Below, in pieces: positions 25,643 through 33,959 of a stretch of 64,000 nucleotides of DNA. Source of the DNA: Myxococcus qinghaiensis. Lineage in GTDB: Bacteria > Myxococcota > Myxococcia > Myxococcales > Myxococcaceae. The notes below the pieces were generated by a model. That model worked only from the letters and a program-made list of their open reading frames with translations. It was not told the DNA's origin and searched no databases. The position numbers were made by a program, and so were the translations under genes. The DNA lies in the NCBI RefSeq assembly GCF_024198215.1, contig NZ_JAKCFA010000018.1, forward strand, positions 186,001 to 250,000, written 5' to 3'. Within the stretch, counting starts at the first letter, position 1. The number at the start of each line of letters is the position of its first letter.

Positions 25643-25801
25643 GTGTACTGGACGATAGGGATGATCCTGATGGTGCTGTGGGGACTGGGCCTGACGGCGG
25701 GCTCCACCGAGGGGTACTGGGTGCACCTGTTCCTGGTCTTCGCGCTGGTGGCCTTCGTGATGGGCGTGGTGTCGCGGGGCCGGCGGACGGCGCTGTCATG
25801 A
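25643..25801 (+). CDS. 52-residue Lmo0937-like membrane protein
   Basis: A small ORF starting with GTG, preceded by GGGGAGG at 6-nt spacing. The protein 'VYWTIGMILMVLWGLGLT' then 'VHLFLVFALVAFVMGVVS' has two membrane helices separated by a short Gly/Tyr loop and ends in 'RGRRTALS'. This matches the short Lmo0937-family layout (L/YWTI...LVLW.LG......H.LLV.A). Its stop overlaps the next gene's ATG (ATGA), showing that it is translated and coupled. The function of the family is unknown; members are often stress-induced. Confidence 0.7.
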   Translation: MYWTIGMILMVLWGLGLTAGSTEGYWVHLFLVFALVAFVMGVVSRGRRTALS

Positions 25802-26364
25802 GTGGCCCGGGCCTGGAGGCGGAGGGCGTGGAGCTGCCTCGGGACACCGCGGGCTTCACGCGCCGCGAGTGTCCCAGCTGCATGCGCCCCTTCAAGACGC
25901 GACCAGGCCCGCACGACGCCCGCGCGCTCTTGCACAAGCTCCAGGCCTTCTTCGCGCTGGAGAACGCGCACGAAGGCGAGGAGGGGCTGCCCGTGTGGCG
26001 CTGCCCCTACTGCGGCAATCGCGCGGAGGCGGACGGCTTCCTCACCCCCGCGCAGCAGACGCATCTGGAGTCGGTGGCGCGCGCGTGGGCCAACCACGTC
26101 CGCTACGAGCAGCTCGCGCATGTCTCGCGCACGCTGTCGCTCAACCCCCGTCCCACCTTCGTCGCGGTGGCGCCGGAGGCGCTGCCGGGGCCCATGGAGC
26201 CGGAGCCGGATGAGCTGCTGCGCGTGATTCCCATGCTGTGCTGTGGTGAGGACGTGAAGCTGCTCTGGGAGTGGGATCAGCTCATCTTCTGTCCCCGCTG
26301 TGGCGCCCGGCATGGGGGCTTGAGCGGTCGGCAGCAGATCCAGCTGGAGGTCATCCCGGAATAG
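25798..26364 (+). CDS. Multi-zinc-ribbon protein, unknown function
   Basis: 188 residues with three or four Cys pairs: 'CPSCMRPF' near residue 25, 'CPYCGNRAEADGF' near 73, 'LCCGEDVKLLWEWDQLIFCPRCGARHGG' near 147-173. These make one or two zinc ribbons, with a helical middle section. It has no signal peptide. The ATGA overlap with the Lmo0937-like gene suggests a shared stoichiometric role. No family name is recognised. Confidence 0.8.
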   Translation: MSGPGLEAEGVELPRDTAGFTRRECPSCMRPFKTRPGPHDARALLHKLQAFFALENAHEGEEGLPVWRCPYCGNRAEADGFLTPAQQTHLESVARAWANHVRYEQLAHVSRTLSLNPRPTFVAVAPEALPGPMEPEPDELLRVIPMLCCGEDVKLLWEWDQLIFCPRCGARHGGLSGRQQIQLEVIPE

Positions 26365-26413
26365 CCCCAGGGCCGGTGGACGCGGGCCGCCCGGGACGGC
26401 AGGCTCGCGCGCC

Positions 26414-27490
26414 ATGACGAAGTTCCCCTGGAGAGGGCTGCTCGCGGGTCTGTGGCTGCTGTCGAGCGCCGCCTCCGCCCACGACGCCGACATCCTCTAC
26501 ACGCAGGTGCGCCGCGCCGGGCCCGCCGAGCCCGAGGTGCGCCAGGTCATCACGCTCACCGCCGGCACGCTGGCCCTGCTCGTCCCCGCGGACGCGGACG
26601 GAGATGGGACGGTGTCCCAGGCGGATCTCGACGCCCGCCGGACCGCGCTCGAGGTCGGCGTGTGGGACGCGATGCCGCTCACCGCCGGAGGCCAGCCCTG
26701 CGCGCGCGCCTCCCACACAGCGCTGCTCCGCCAGACGTTCGTGGAGCTGTCCGCCACCTTCACCTGTCCGGAGGGGCCGCTCCAGCAGCGCTACACCGTG
26801 CTGTCGGTGCTGCCCGCCGGCTATCGCGTCATCCTGGGCAGCGCGGTGGACGGGGAGCTGCCCGGGGCGCTCTTCGCGGACGCCACCCAGCCCTCGCTCG
26901 CCATTCCCGGAGCAGGGCAGGGGACCTCGTCGGCCGTCAGCGGCTTCTTCGGCTGGGTGGGGCTGGGCCTGCGCCACATCTTCGAGGGCGTGGATCATCT
27001 CGCCTTCCTGCTGGCGGTGCTGCTGGTGGGGGGCGGGCTCAAGCGGGTGCTGCTCCTGGTGACGTCCTTCACGGTGGCGCACTCGCTGACGCTGGGGGCC
27101 ACCGCGCTCGGCTGGATAGTCCTCGACGAGGGCCGGGTGCGCTGGGTGGAGGCCGCCATCGCCGCGTCCATCATCTATGTGGCGGTGGAGAACCTGGTGC
27201 TGAAGGAGCACCGCCACCGCGCGCTCATCACCTTCCTCTTCGGGCTGGTGCACGGCTTCGGCTTCGCGAGCGTGCTGGCGGGCTATGGCCTGGGAGACTC
27301 GGTCGTGAAGTCGCTGGTGGGCTTCAACCTGGGCGTGGAGCTGGGGCAGGCGATGGTCGTCGTGGTGCTGCTGCCGCCGCTGCGCATGCTCCAGCGCAGG
27401 CCCGGGCTGCACCGGGGGGCGGTGCGAGTGTTGTCCGTGTGCATCCTCGCCGCTGGTGGTTACTGGATGGTCGAGCGCGCACTCGGTTGA
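26414..27490 (+). CDS. HupE/UreJ-family membrane protein with EF-hand-like loop
   Basis: 358 residues. A signal peptide (to about residue 22) is followed by an extracytoplasmic domain of about 150 residues and then 6-7 membrane helices with the HupE/UreJ_2 signatures 'GLRHIFEGVDHLAFLLAVLLVGG' and 'FGLVHGFGFASVLAG'. Relatives are associated with nickel supply to hydrogenase and urease, though many are of unknown specificity. The His residues in the membrane motifs could bind metal. Residues 60-71 (DADGDGTVSQAD) match a canonical EF-hand calcium loop. No hydrogenase or urease genes are nearby. Confidence 0.85.
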   Translation: MTKFPWRGLLAGLWLLSSAASAHDADILYTQVRRAGPAEPEVRQVITLTAGTLALLVPADADGDGTVSQADLDARRTALEVGVWDAMPLTAGGQPCARASHTALLRQTFVELSATFTCPEGPLQQRYTVLSVLPAGYRVILGSAVDGELPGALFADATQPSLAIPGAGQGTSSAVSGFFGWVGLGLRHIFEGVDHLAFLLAVLLVGGGLKRVLLLVTSFTVAHSLTLGATALGWIVLDEGRVRWVEAAIAASIIYVAVENLVLKEHRHRALITFLFGLVHGFGFASVLAGYGLGDSVVKSLVGFNLGVELGQAMVVVVLLPPLRMLQRRPGLHRGAVRVLSVCILAAGGYWMVERALG

Positions 27491-27548
27491 ATCCGGAGAC
27501 ACCCATCCCTACGTTGGGCTCGAAGTGGGTAGGGATCGGGGGACGTAG

Positions 27549-28022
27549 ATGGGTGCGAGGCATACCCGGCTGGCCGCGGCACTGGCGGCCGCGTGGGAGG
27601 CGGAGGTCGTCTCCGCCCGGCGGATGACGATGCTCGCCGAGCGGATCATGGACGCAAGGGTCCGCGCGAGGCTGATGGTGCTCGCCGCCTTCTGCCGAGC
27701 GCACGCCTCGCGGCTGCTCGCGCGACTGGCGGCGCTGGGACGGGGGCCCCTGCCGGTGCCCCCCGAGGAGATCGAGCTGGATGCGGACACGCTCAAGGAG
27801 CTGCGGCGGGAGGGCGCCTTCGCCCGAGCGTCCGCCGCGCGCTACGAGACGACCGCGGAGCTGGCCCGGCAGCAGGCGGACCTGTCCTCCGCGTGGGTCT
27901 GCGAGCTCAACCGCACCGAGGAGCAGGACCGCGCCCGGGAGCTGCTCGCCCTGGCCGAGGGACCCCTGGCCGCGACCACCATGGCCAGCTCCACCGCCGC
28001 CGCCGCGCCCGCCGACTCCTGA
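27549..28022 (+). CDS. Helical-bundle protein, unknown (possibly ferritin-like)
   Basis: 157 residues, Ala/Arg/Glu-rich and predicted to form four long helices. The pattern of 'AEVVSARRMTMLAERIMDARVRARLMVLAAFCRAHASRL' and later 'RYETTAELARQQADLSSAWVCELNRTEEQDRARELL' resembles rubrerythrin/ferritin-like bundles, but I see no full set of metal-ligand E-x2-H motifs. The C-terminus is an Ala/Thr-rich tail. Coding status is supported by codon bias and by position between two real genes. Confidence 0.62.
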   Translation: MGARHTRLAAALAAAWEAEVVSARRMTMLAERIMDARVRARLMVLAAFCRAHASRLLARLAALGRGPLPVPPEEIELDADTLKELRREGAFARASAARYETTAELARQQADLSSAWVCELNRTEEQDRARELLALAEGPLAATTMASSTAAAAPADS

Positions 28023-28087
28023 AAACGAGCGTCGGGCGCTCGCTCTCCCGGTGACAGTCCCCGCTTTTTGGGCGTAGAAATCCGCCC

Positions 28088-28858
28088 ATGGCGAAGGAGA
28101 GCTACGACGATCTCATCTTTCAGCTCGGCGACCTCGCCCGGGACAGACTCCCGGGCAAGCCGAACTGCCCCCGCTCCATGGACCGCGTCTACAAGGCGGA
28201 GGAGGCGGTGGTGGCGCGCCGTGACGAGCTGGCGGCGTTCGAGCAGGAGATGAACGACGAGGACGCCGCCTATCAGGCGTTCCTCGACGAGCAGGAAGCG
28301 GAGAAGGTCGGCCTCCAGGCCACCGTCCGCAAATGGAAGAAGGCCGTGGATGCCATCGACGGCAAGGTGAAGGACCTGCGCAAGACGCTCGCCACCAAGC
28401 GCGCGGAGCTGCGCTACGCCGCCGACGGCCTCATCAAGCTGGAGGCAAAGATCGCCGACATGGAGCTGACGCGGCAGGATGTCTCCCGCATCGACGTCGC
28501 TCGCACCAACCTCAAGAAGAACCGCCTCACCCAGATGCGGCTCGGCCGGGAGGTCGAGGACCTGGACGAGCGGCTGTCCACCGCCCTCACGCCCGAGCCC
28601 GGTCAGCCCGGCTCGGCCGGCATCCTGGCCCACAAGCGCCTGCTGGAGATGGAGGACGAGGCCGAGGTCCGACTGGCCGAGCACGAGCGGCGCATGGCGG
28701 AAGTGGATCAATCCATCGCCACGTTGGAGGAACAGGTGAAGGCCGCCGAGGATTATCTGGATCAAGCGCTGTTCCTGTTGGGCGAGGACGTGTACGCTCA
28801 ACGAATCGCTGATGCGCAGCTCGCGGCCTTCTACCCAAGGCTTGATCGCGCTCAGTGA
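28088..28858 (+). CDS. Long coiled-coil protein
   Basis: 256 residues, almost entirely heptad-containing helix ('RRDELAAFEQEMNDEDAAYQAFLDEQEAEKVGLQATVRKW' onward), with a break at 'LTPEPGQPGSAG' around residue 170. No signal peptide or membrane segment is present, so it is cytoplasmic. It lies just upstream of the rplC promoter. It could be a structural or scaffold protein; no family is recognised. Confidence 0.8.
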   Translation: MAKESYDDLIFQLGDLARDRLPGKPNCPRSMDRVYKAEEAVVARRDELAAFEQEMNDEDAAYQAFLDEQEAEKVGLQATVRKWKKAVDAIDGKVKDLRKTLATKRAELRYAADGLIKLEAKIADMELTRQDVSRIDVARTNLKKNRLTQMRLGREVEDLDERLSTALTPEPGQPGSAGILAHKRLLEMEDEAEVRLAEHERRMAEVDQSIATLEEQVKAAEDYLDQALFLLGEDVYAQRIADAQLAAFYPRLDRAQ

Positions 28859-28880
28859 GGCGCTCCCCCGCCCGTAGTGC

Positions 28881-28908
28881 TTGACGTAGGGGGTATGTCT
28901 GCTACATT
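28881..28908 (+). promoter_or_regulatory. Strong sigma-70-type promoter for rplC
   Basis: TTGACG (28881-28886), a 16-bp spacer and TACATT (28903-28908). The transcript would begin near 28915 and carry a leader of about 90 nt, which includes an AT-rich patch (28952-28970) unusual for this genome and possibly involved in ribosomal-protein autoregulation. Confidence 0.65.
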
Positions 28909-29005
28909 GCGCCGCTTCCTGGGGACCGCAGTCTAGTTCGCGGGCCAGATCATTGATTTTATTGGGTTTTTCCGCGCCTACGCGCGCTGGCAGTGTGAGG
29001 ACGAC

Positions 29006-29680
29006 GTGAAGGGTCTGATTGGCAAGAAAATCGGGATGACCCAGGTGTTCAATGACGAGGGCAACCTCGTTCCCGTGACGGTCATCGACGTGAGCACCTG
29101 CCAGGTCGTGGGCAAGCGTACCCCGGAGAAGGATCAGTACTCCGCGGTCACCCTGGGCTTTGGTGAGATTCGCGAGAAGATTCTGAACAAGTGCGAGCGG
29201 GGCTTCTTCAAGAAGGCCAACGTCCCGTACCGCCGCCACGTGAAGGAGTTCCGCGTCACGGTGGAGGAGGCCACCTCCTTCAACGTCGGCGACGCCATCA
29301 AGGCGGACCTCTTCTCCAAGGGCCAGCTCGTGGACGTCACGGGCGTGACCAAGGGTCGTGGCTTCTCCGGCGTCATGCGCCGCTGGAGCTTCAAGGGTTC
29401 GCAGACCAAGACGCACGGTACGCACGAGTATCAGCGTCACCCGGGCGCCATCGGTCAACGTAAGACGCCGGGCCGCGTCTACCCCAACAAGAAGATGCCG
29501 GGTCACTACGGCGTGGAGCAGGTCACCACGCAGAACCTGACCGTCGTCGAAGTGGACCTGGAGAAGGGCCTCGTGCTGGTCAAGGGCGCCGTCCCCGGCC
29601 ACAACAACGCCATCGTCTTCCTGCGCCCCAGCATCAAGGTGGCGATGCGCGAGCAGCACAAGGCCGCGCGCCGCGGTTGA
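29006..29680 (+). CDS. rplC: 50S ribosomal protein L3
   Basis: 224 residues starting 'MKGLIGKKIGMTQVF', with 'DVTGVTKGRGFSGVMRRW' and the loop 'HPGAIGQRKTPGRVYPNKKMPGHYG' that reaches the peptidyl-transferase centre; its Gln is the site of PrmB methylation in E. coli. L3 is one of two assembly initiators of the large subunit. The start is GTG with GTGAGGA upstream. It is not followed by rplD-rplW-rplB of the S10 operon: a terminator lies directly after it. So it is either a relocated or an additional copy. Confidence 0.97.
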   Translation: MKGLIGKKIGMTQVFNDEGNLVPVTVIDVSTCQVVGKRTPEKDQYSAVTLGFGEIREKILNKCERGFFKKANVPYRRHVKEFRVTVEEATSFNVGDAIKADLFSKGQLVDVTGVTKGRGFSGVMRRWSFKGSQTKTHGTHEYQRHPGAIGQRKTPGRVYPNKKMPGHYGVEQVTTQNLTVVEVDLEKGLVLVKGAVPGHNNAIVFLRPSIKVAMREQHKAARRG

Positions 29681-29715
29681 TCCGCTGCTGAGCGTCTTCT
29701 CCTGAAGCGCTCCTG

Positions 29716-29769
29716 ACGCCCCGCATCCGGGCCCGATTCGTCGGGCATCCGGGCGGGGCGTTTCCTTTT
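29716..29769 (+). terminator. Intrinsic terminator of rplC
   Basis: An outer 9-bp stem (ACGCCCCGC 29716-29724 with GCGGGGCGT 29753-29761) encloses an inner GCCCGA-TTCG-TCGGGC hairpin with a UUCG tetraloop, followed by TTTCCTTTT. Confidence 0.8.
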
Positions 29770-30066
29770 GCGGGCTTCGCTGCGGCCGGAGTGGGCACGG
29801 GTGTGTCCCCGGTGGGAAGCCGTGGCCCGTGTCGTGCCCGGACGTGGGCGTTTCCCGGCCCTGAAACGTTGACCGGTGGGCGGCGCGGGTGCCCGAGGGT
29901 GAAAATAATTCCGCCTCGTGGCCCGAATGCCTTGTCGTGAGTGGAAGCCGTGCGCACATGGATGCGCCACGAAGGGACCTGGCGTCGGGTGACGCAGGCT
30001 CCCTGGATGGGGGAGGCTTTGAACTCCCGCACACGGCGGCCCATCCCCTTGGGCCGGGCAGGAACC
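29770..30066. promoter_or_regulatory. Region upstream of the nfs operon
   Basis: About 300 bp without a gene; it should contain the nfs promoter. No sigma-54 -24/-12 pair with correct spacing was found. A perfect 7-bp stem / 6-nt loop hairpin (CGGCCCA...TGGGCCG, 30037-30056) ends 4 bp before the AGGA ribosome-binding sequence and could affect translation of the first gene. The patch GGTGAAAATAATTCC near 29898-29912 is the only AT-rich spot. Confidence 0.4.
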
Positions 30067-30888
30067 ATGAACGCACGCATGCTCCGCGTCTTCGCTGCAC
30101 TGCTGGTCTGGCTGGCGGCCACTGGGGCCGCCGCGCAGGACGACGAGGCTGTCCTCGACAACGTCGTTGTCCGCAATCGGCTGTACGAGCCCGGTGGCCA
30201 CCTGGAGGTGTCGCTGGGGGTGGGGCTGCCCGTCCAGTCGCACCTGACGGCGCACTACTTCTTCACCGGTGGTGTCGCCTACAACCTCTTCAACACCTTC
30301 GCCATCGAGGCGCGCGCGGGCTATGCGGCCAGCCGCCACACGGGCCTGGCGCGCTCCATCTCCGAGAGCTTCCTGGCGCGCGAGGACAAGCGCGTCACGG
30401 ACGAGCTGGAGGACCTCTGGGAGATGAACTTCCACGGGGTGGCCGGCATCCGCTGGGCGCCCATCTACGGAAAGCTGAGCCTCGTGTCGGACCTGCCGGC
30501 GCACTTCCAGGCGTACGTCTGGGCCGGGGGCGGCGTGGGCAGCTTCCAGCGCAACTCCGTCATCCAGTGCTCGCAGGTGGTGGACCGCCAGCTGGGCGTC
30601 TGTGACAACCGCACCTCGCTGGAGGACCGCGGCTCCGCGTCGGAGAACTACTGGGTGCGCGAGACGCGCATGGCGCCGGTGGTGTCCGCGGCGGTGGGCT
30701 TCCGCTTCTTCATCCTCGACAAGCACGGCGTGCGGCTGGAGCTGCGCGACTGGGTGTTCCGCGACAACTACCGCGTCAACCTGGTGCGCGACGACTGGGA
30801 GGCGGGGCGGGTGACGGGTGACGTCGCCTCCAGTCCCGGCCTCACGCACCTGGTGCAGTTCGACCTCGGCTACACCTTTTCCTTCTAG
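30067..30888 (+). CDS. nfsA: NfsA-like outer-membrane beta-barrel (GltB/GltA paralogue)
   Basis: 273 residues with a signal peptide ending 'ATGAAAQ'. The mature part alternates aromatic beta strands ('HLEVSLGVGLPVQSHLTAHYFFTGGVAYNLFNTFAIEARAGY') and ends 'VQFDLGYTFSF', with the terminal Phe typical of outer-membrane barrels. It is first of eight genes whose order (barrel, barrel, TPR, large TPR, TPR lipoprotein, small, FHA-TonB, barrel) reproduces the M. xanthus nfs sporulation locus, a paralogue set of the gliding glt genes. Assignment rests mainly on this order. The role there is assembly of the spore coat at the cell surface. Confidence 0.85.
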   Translation: MNARMLRVFAALLVWLAATGAAAQDDEAVLDNVVVRNRLYEPGGHLEVSLGVGLPVQSHLTAHYFFTGGVAYNLFNTFAIEARAGYAASRHTGLARSISESFLAREDKRVTDELEDLWEMNFHGVAGIRWAPIYGKLSLVSDLPAHFQAYVWAGGGVGSFQRNSVIQCSQVVDRQLGVCDNRTSLEDRGSASENYWVRETRMAPVVSAAVGFRFFILDKHGVRLELRDWVFRDNYRVNLVRDDWEAGRVTGDVASSPGLTHLVQFDLGYTFSF

Positions 30889-30903
30889 GGACTCCTGAAA
30901 ACC

Positions 30904-32166
30904 ATGCGACCGATTCTGTCCCTCGCGCTCCTCGTCGCGGCGGCGGCCCAGGCCGCCCCACCGCGCTTCCCGCCGTCCGCCGTCGTGCTCGCCCAGGCGG
31001 AGGAGGCTCCGTCCGTGCCCGGGCCGGGCGCGGAGACGTCCGTGCCTCCACCGCCCGCGCAGCCCCCGGAGCCGAAGCCGGAGGTGCCTCGCGCGCCGAC
31101 TGCGCGTCCGGAACCCACCGTCCCCTCGGAGGCCGCCAAGGCGCCGAAGGTGGAGCCCGCGCTCGCGCCCATGGACGACGACGCGCAGGACGAGCAGCCC
31201 GTGGTGTCCGAGCCCGAGTCGGTGCCCGAGCGCGACGTGGACGCGCCGGTGACGCCGGACGACGCGCCGGTGCTGGCCTCGTCGGACGAGGCGCCGCGCA
31301 CCACGGACGCGCGGGAGCAGCGGCTGGTGAATGGCGCGCCGCTCTACAACCCGAACGTGTCGCTGCACATCGTCCAGAAGAAGCGCTTCGCTGACGAGAG
31401 CAAGCACGAGCTGGCGCTGTACCCGGCCGTCGTCCAGGTGAACGGCAAGTACACCAACCACGCGGGCACGGCGCTGCACTACATCTACCACCTGCAGGAG
31501 AACTTCGGCCTCCAGGTGACGGGCCAGTACAACTGGCACACCAACGAGAGCGACTTCAACCTGGAGCTCATCGACAAGGTGCGCGAGCAGGCGCAGGCGG
31601 CCTCGTCGCTGCTGCTCGTCTGGGGCGCGCAGGCGGGCGTGGAGGTGACGCCGCTGTACGGGAAGTTCGCGTTCCTCGACGACAAGCTGGCGCAGTTCAG
31701 CTTGGTGCTGAGCGGCGGCGCGGGCGTGGGCTCCACGCGGCACCTCATCCGTCCCGAAGTCTCCAACGAGGTCGACGGGCAGCGCTTCAACGTCCCGGCG
31801 CGCTTCGGTGACACCGGCACCAAGTTCCTGGGCTCGGTGGGCGGCGGGTTCCGCCTCCAGTTCGGTGAGTCGTATGCGCTGCGCCTGGAGGTGAGGGACC
31901 TCATCTACACGGCGCGCGTGGACAAGGTGGACGGCTGCAACCTGGCGGACTTCGAGCAGTTGGAGGCCGCGCGCGCCAGCGGCCAGGAGTTCGGCTCGCT
32001 GCCGCTGAGTGGCGGCTGCAAGTACGAGAAGTTCGACGGCGTGGACCCGAAGACGAAGAAGAACTACCGCGAGGACATCATCCTCGGCCGGGATCTGGTG
32101 GCCGAGCCGTCCTCCGACGTCCTCAACAACATCAGCTTCTACGCAGGCTTCTCGTTCCTCTTCTGA
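30904..32166 (+). CDS. nfsB: NfsB-like outer-membrane beta-barrel with Pro-rich N-terminus
   Basis: 420 residues. A signal peptide is followed by about 110 residues rich in Pro, Glu and Ala (a periplasmic extension) and then a barrel domain from about residue 135 ('HELALYPAVVQVNGKYTNHAGTALHYIYHLQENFGLQVTGQYNW') ending 'ISFYAGFSFLF'. It shares layout with the preceding barrel, including 'YGKFAFLDDKLAQFSLVLSGGAGVGS' against 'YGKLSLVSDLPAHFQAYVWAGGGVGS', so the two are paralogues. It lies 15 bp after nfsA and 8 bp before the next possible start. Confidence 0.85.
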   Translation: MRPILSLALLVAAAAQAAPPRFPPSAVVLAQAEEAPSVPGPGAETSVPPPPAQPPEPKPEVPRAPTARPEPTVPSEAAKAPKVEPALAPMDDDAQDEQPVVSEPESVPERDVDAPVTPDDAPVLASSDEAPRTTDAREQRLVNGAPLYNPNVSLHIVQKKRFADESKHELALYPAVVQVNGKYTNHAGTALHYIYHLQENFGLQVTGQYNWHTNESDFNLELIDKVREQAQAASSLLLVWGAQAGVEVTPLYGKFAFLDDKLAQFSLVLSGGAGVGSTRHLIRPEVSNEVDGQRFNVPARFGDTGTKFLGSVGGGFRLQFGESYALRLEVRDLIYTARVDKVDGCNLADFEQLEAARASGQEFGSLPLSGGCKYEKFDGVDPKTKKNYREDIILGRDLVAEPSSDVLNNISFYAGFSFLF

Positions 32167-32192
32167 TTGCGCCCATGAAGGCACGACTCGCC

Positions 32193-33734
32193 ATGAAACG
32201 ACTGCTCCACATCCTCGTCGTCCTGGCGCCGTTCGCGGTGGCCGCCCAGCAGGACTCGGGTGGCTACAACCGCGCGCTGGCCGCCTTCAACGCGGGGGAC
32301 TACGACACCGCCGCGCCGCTCTTCTTCCAGGCCTCGGAGTCCGGCGGTGACGCGGACACGCAGGGCAAGGCGGAGTTCTTCCTCGCGCAGTCGCTGGCGA
32401 AGAAGGGCCTGCCCGTCTCCGCCTTCATCTCCTACGCGGCCATCGTCAACGCCGGGCCCTCGCACCCCTCGTACCTCAAGGCGGTGGAGGGGCTGGTGGA
32501 CATGCAGCAGCAGCTGGACGAGCAGAACCTCATCCCCAGCATCCTCAACCAGGCGTACTCGGAGGAGGTGCGGGACAAGTGGGTGACGCTGCCCAAGGAG
32601 GTGCTCGCCCGCATCAACTACCTGGTGGGCACGGTGAGCCAGCGCCGCATGCGCTTCGAGGAGGCGCGCTCGCTGCTGGAGGCGGTGCCCAAGGACAGCC
32701 GAGTCTACGCGAAGGCGCGCTACCTGCTGGGCGTGGTGCTCGCGGACCCGCGCTTCCCGGGGCGTCCCGGCGAGGGCGAGGCGCTGGACAAGGAGGCGCT
32801 GGCCGCCTTCAACGCGTCGCTGTCGTCCAAGGAGCCGCAGGTGGAGCTGAAGGCGACGCAGCACCTGGCCCTCATCGGCCTGGGCCGGCTGCACTACCGC
32901 CGGGGCGAGTACGCCGACGCCACCGTCGCCTACGAGCGCGTGCCTCGCTACACGCGCTACTGGGACCAGGCCCTCTTCGAGAACGGCTTCGCGCGCTTCC
33001 AGAACGAGGACTTCGGTGGGTCGCTCGGCAGCCTCCAGGCGCTGCACGCGCCGCAGTTCGCCGGGGCCTTCCAGCCGGAGTCTTGGATCCTCAAGTCGAC
33101 CGTCTATTACTACTCGTGCCTCTACGACGAGGTGAAGACGACGCTGGCGGCCTTCGACGAGCTGTATGGCCCCATGGCGAAGCAGTTGGAGCCCTTCACC
33201 GCCGAGGACGGCGACCTGGTGCAGGCCTACAACCTGGTGGCCGCGGAGAACCGCCGGCTGCCGCGCCCCGTGTACCTGTGGCTGCGCAACAACGAGCGCA
33301 TCCGCGAGGTGATGCGCGTGCTGGCGAAGCTGGACGAGGAGAAGAAGGACCTGAGCGGCGGTGCGTGGCGCGGCACGCCGTTGGCGACGCAGACGGTGGC
33401 CTCGCTGGAGGACGTGCGCGGCACGCTGCTCCAGGTGGGCGGCACGCTGGCTCGCAGCCGCATCCGCGAGGCGGCGGACAACCTGCGGACCTTCTCCGAC
33501 CAGGCCGAAATCATCCGCGTGCAGACGGCGCTGGACGAGAAGGACCTGCTGCAGGCGGGCGTGGACCAGAAGGCGCTGCTGACGCGCCAGTCGCTCTACC
33601 GGCCGAAGATGCCAGGCGCGGCGTGGAACTACTGGAAGTTCCAGGGCGAGTTCTGGATCGACGAGATTGGGTACTACCAGTACACGCTGAAGCGCGGCTG
33701 CCCGGCGAAGACAGCCGAGCAACAACAGCCGTGA
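32193..33734 (+). CDS. nfsC: NfsC-like periplasmic TPR protein (GltC paralogue)
   Basis: A signal peptide 'MKRLLHILVVLAPFAVAAQ' precedes TPR-like helix pairs ('YNRALAAFNAGDYDTAAPLFFQASESGG', 'GLGRLHYRRGEYADATVAYERVPRY', 'QALFENGFARFQNEDFGGSLGSL'). I prefer ATG 32193 because it yields a standard signal peptide and has an AAGG upstream; ATG 32175 would add six residues but has no ribosome-binding site. GltC links outer-membrane and periplasmic parts of the gliding machine; the sporulation paralogue is expected to do the same. A 225-bp gap follows before nfsD. Confidence 0.83.
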   Translation: MKRLLHILVVLAPFAVAAQQDSGGYNRALAAFNAGDYDTAAPLFFQASESGGDADTQGKAEFFLAQSLAKKGLPVSAFISYAAIVNAGPSHPSYLKAVEGLVDMQQQLDEQNLIPSILNQAYSEEVRDKWVTLPKEVLARINYLVGTVSQRRMRFEEARSLLEAVPKDSRVYAKARYLLGVVLADPRFPGRPGEGEALDKEALAAFNASLSSKEPQVELKATQHLALIGLGRLHYRRGEYADATVAYERVPRYTRYWDQALFENGFARFQNEDFGGSLGSLQALHAPQFAGAFQPESWILKSTVYYYSCLYDEVKTTLAAFDELYGPMAKQLEPFTAEDGDLVQAYNLVAAENRRLPRPVYLWLRNNERIREVMRVLAKLDEEKKDLSGGAWRGTPLATQTVASLEDVRGTLLQVGGTLARSRIREAADNLRTFSDQAEIIRVQTALDEKDLLQAGVDQKALLTRQSLYRPKMPGAAWNYWKFQGEFWIDEIGYYQYTLKRGCPAKTAEQQQP

Positions 33735-33959
33735 CGCCATGGGCCGCGGCTGCCCTGACATCGTCCACGAGGGGACCTCCTTGGCGCACATCAGGTGCCG
33801 GGGTGGTCCCCTTCGTCGTTGTCGGGTGCGTCCACTCCGTCGCAAGAGGCGTTCCACACCACTTCTCATTCGTGGAGTGCGCGTCTACTTTCGTTCGTCC
33901 CTCGTGCCCGGGCGAACGGCTGCTCGGTGGTCGGGGCGGCTTCACAGTCGGGAGCTCGC

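Noticed and set aside
28026..28042. Small CGAGCG/CGCTCG hairpin after the helical-bundle gene
   Set aside because: The stem is only 6 bp with no T-run, within what is expected by chance at this GC content.
29910..29940. Possible sigma-54 promoter TGGCCC...CTTGT upstream of nfsA
   Set aside because: The spacing between the GG and GC elements is two bases too long for a -24/-12 promoter.
29506..32184. 892-codon minus-strand frame across rplC and the first nfs genes
   Set aside because: It spans a real terminator and two independent signal-peptide genes on the other strand; the composition is shadow-like.
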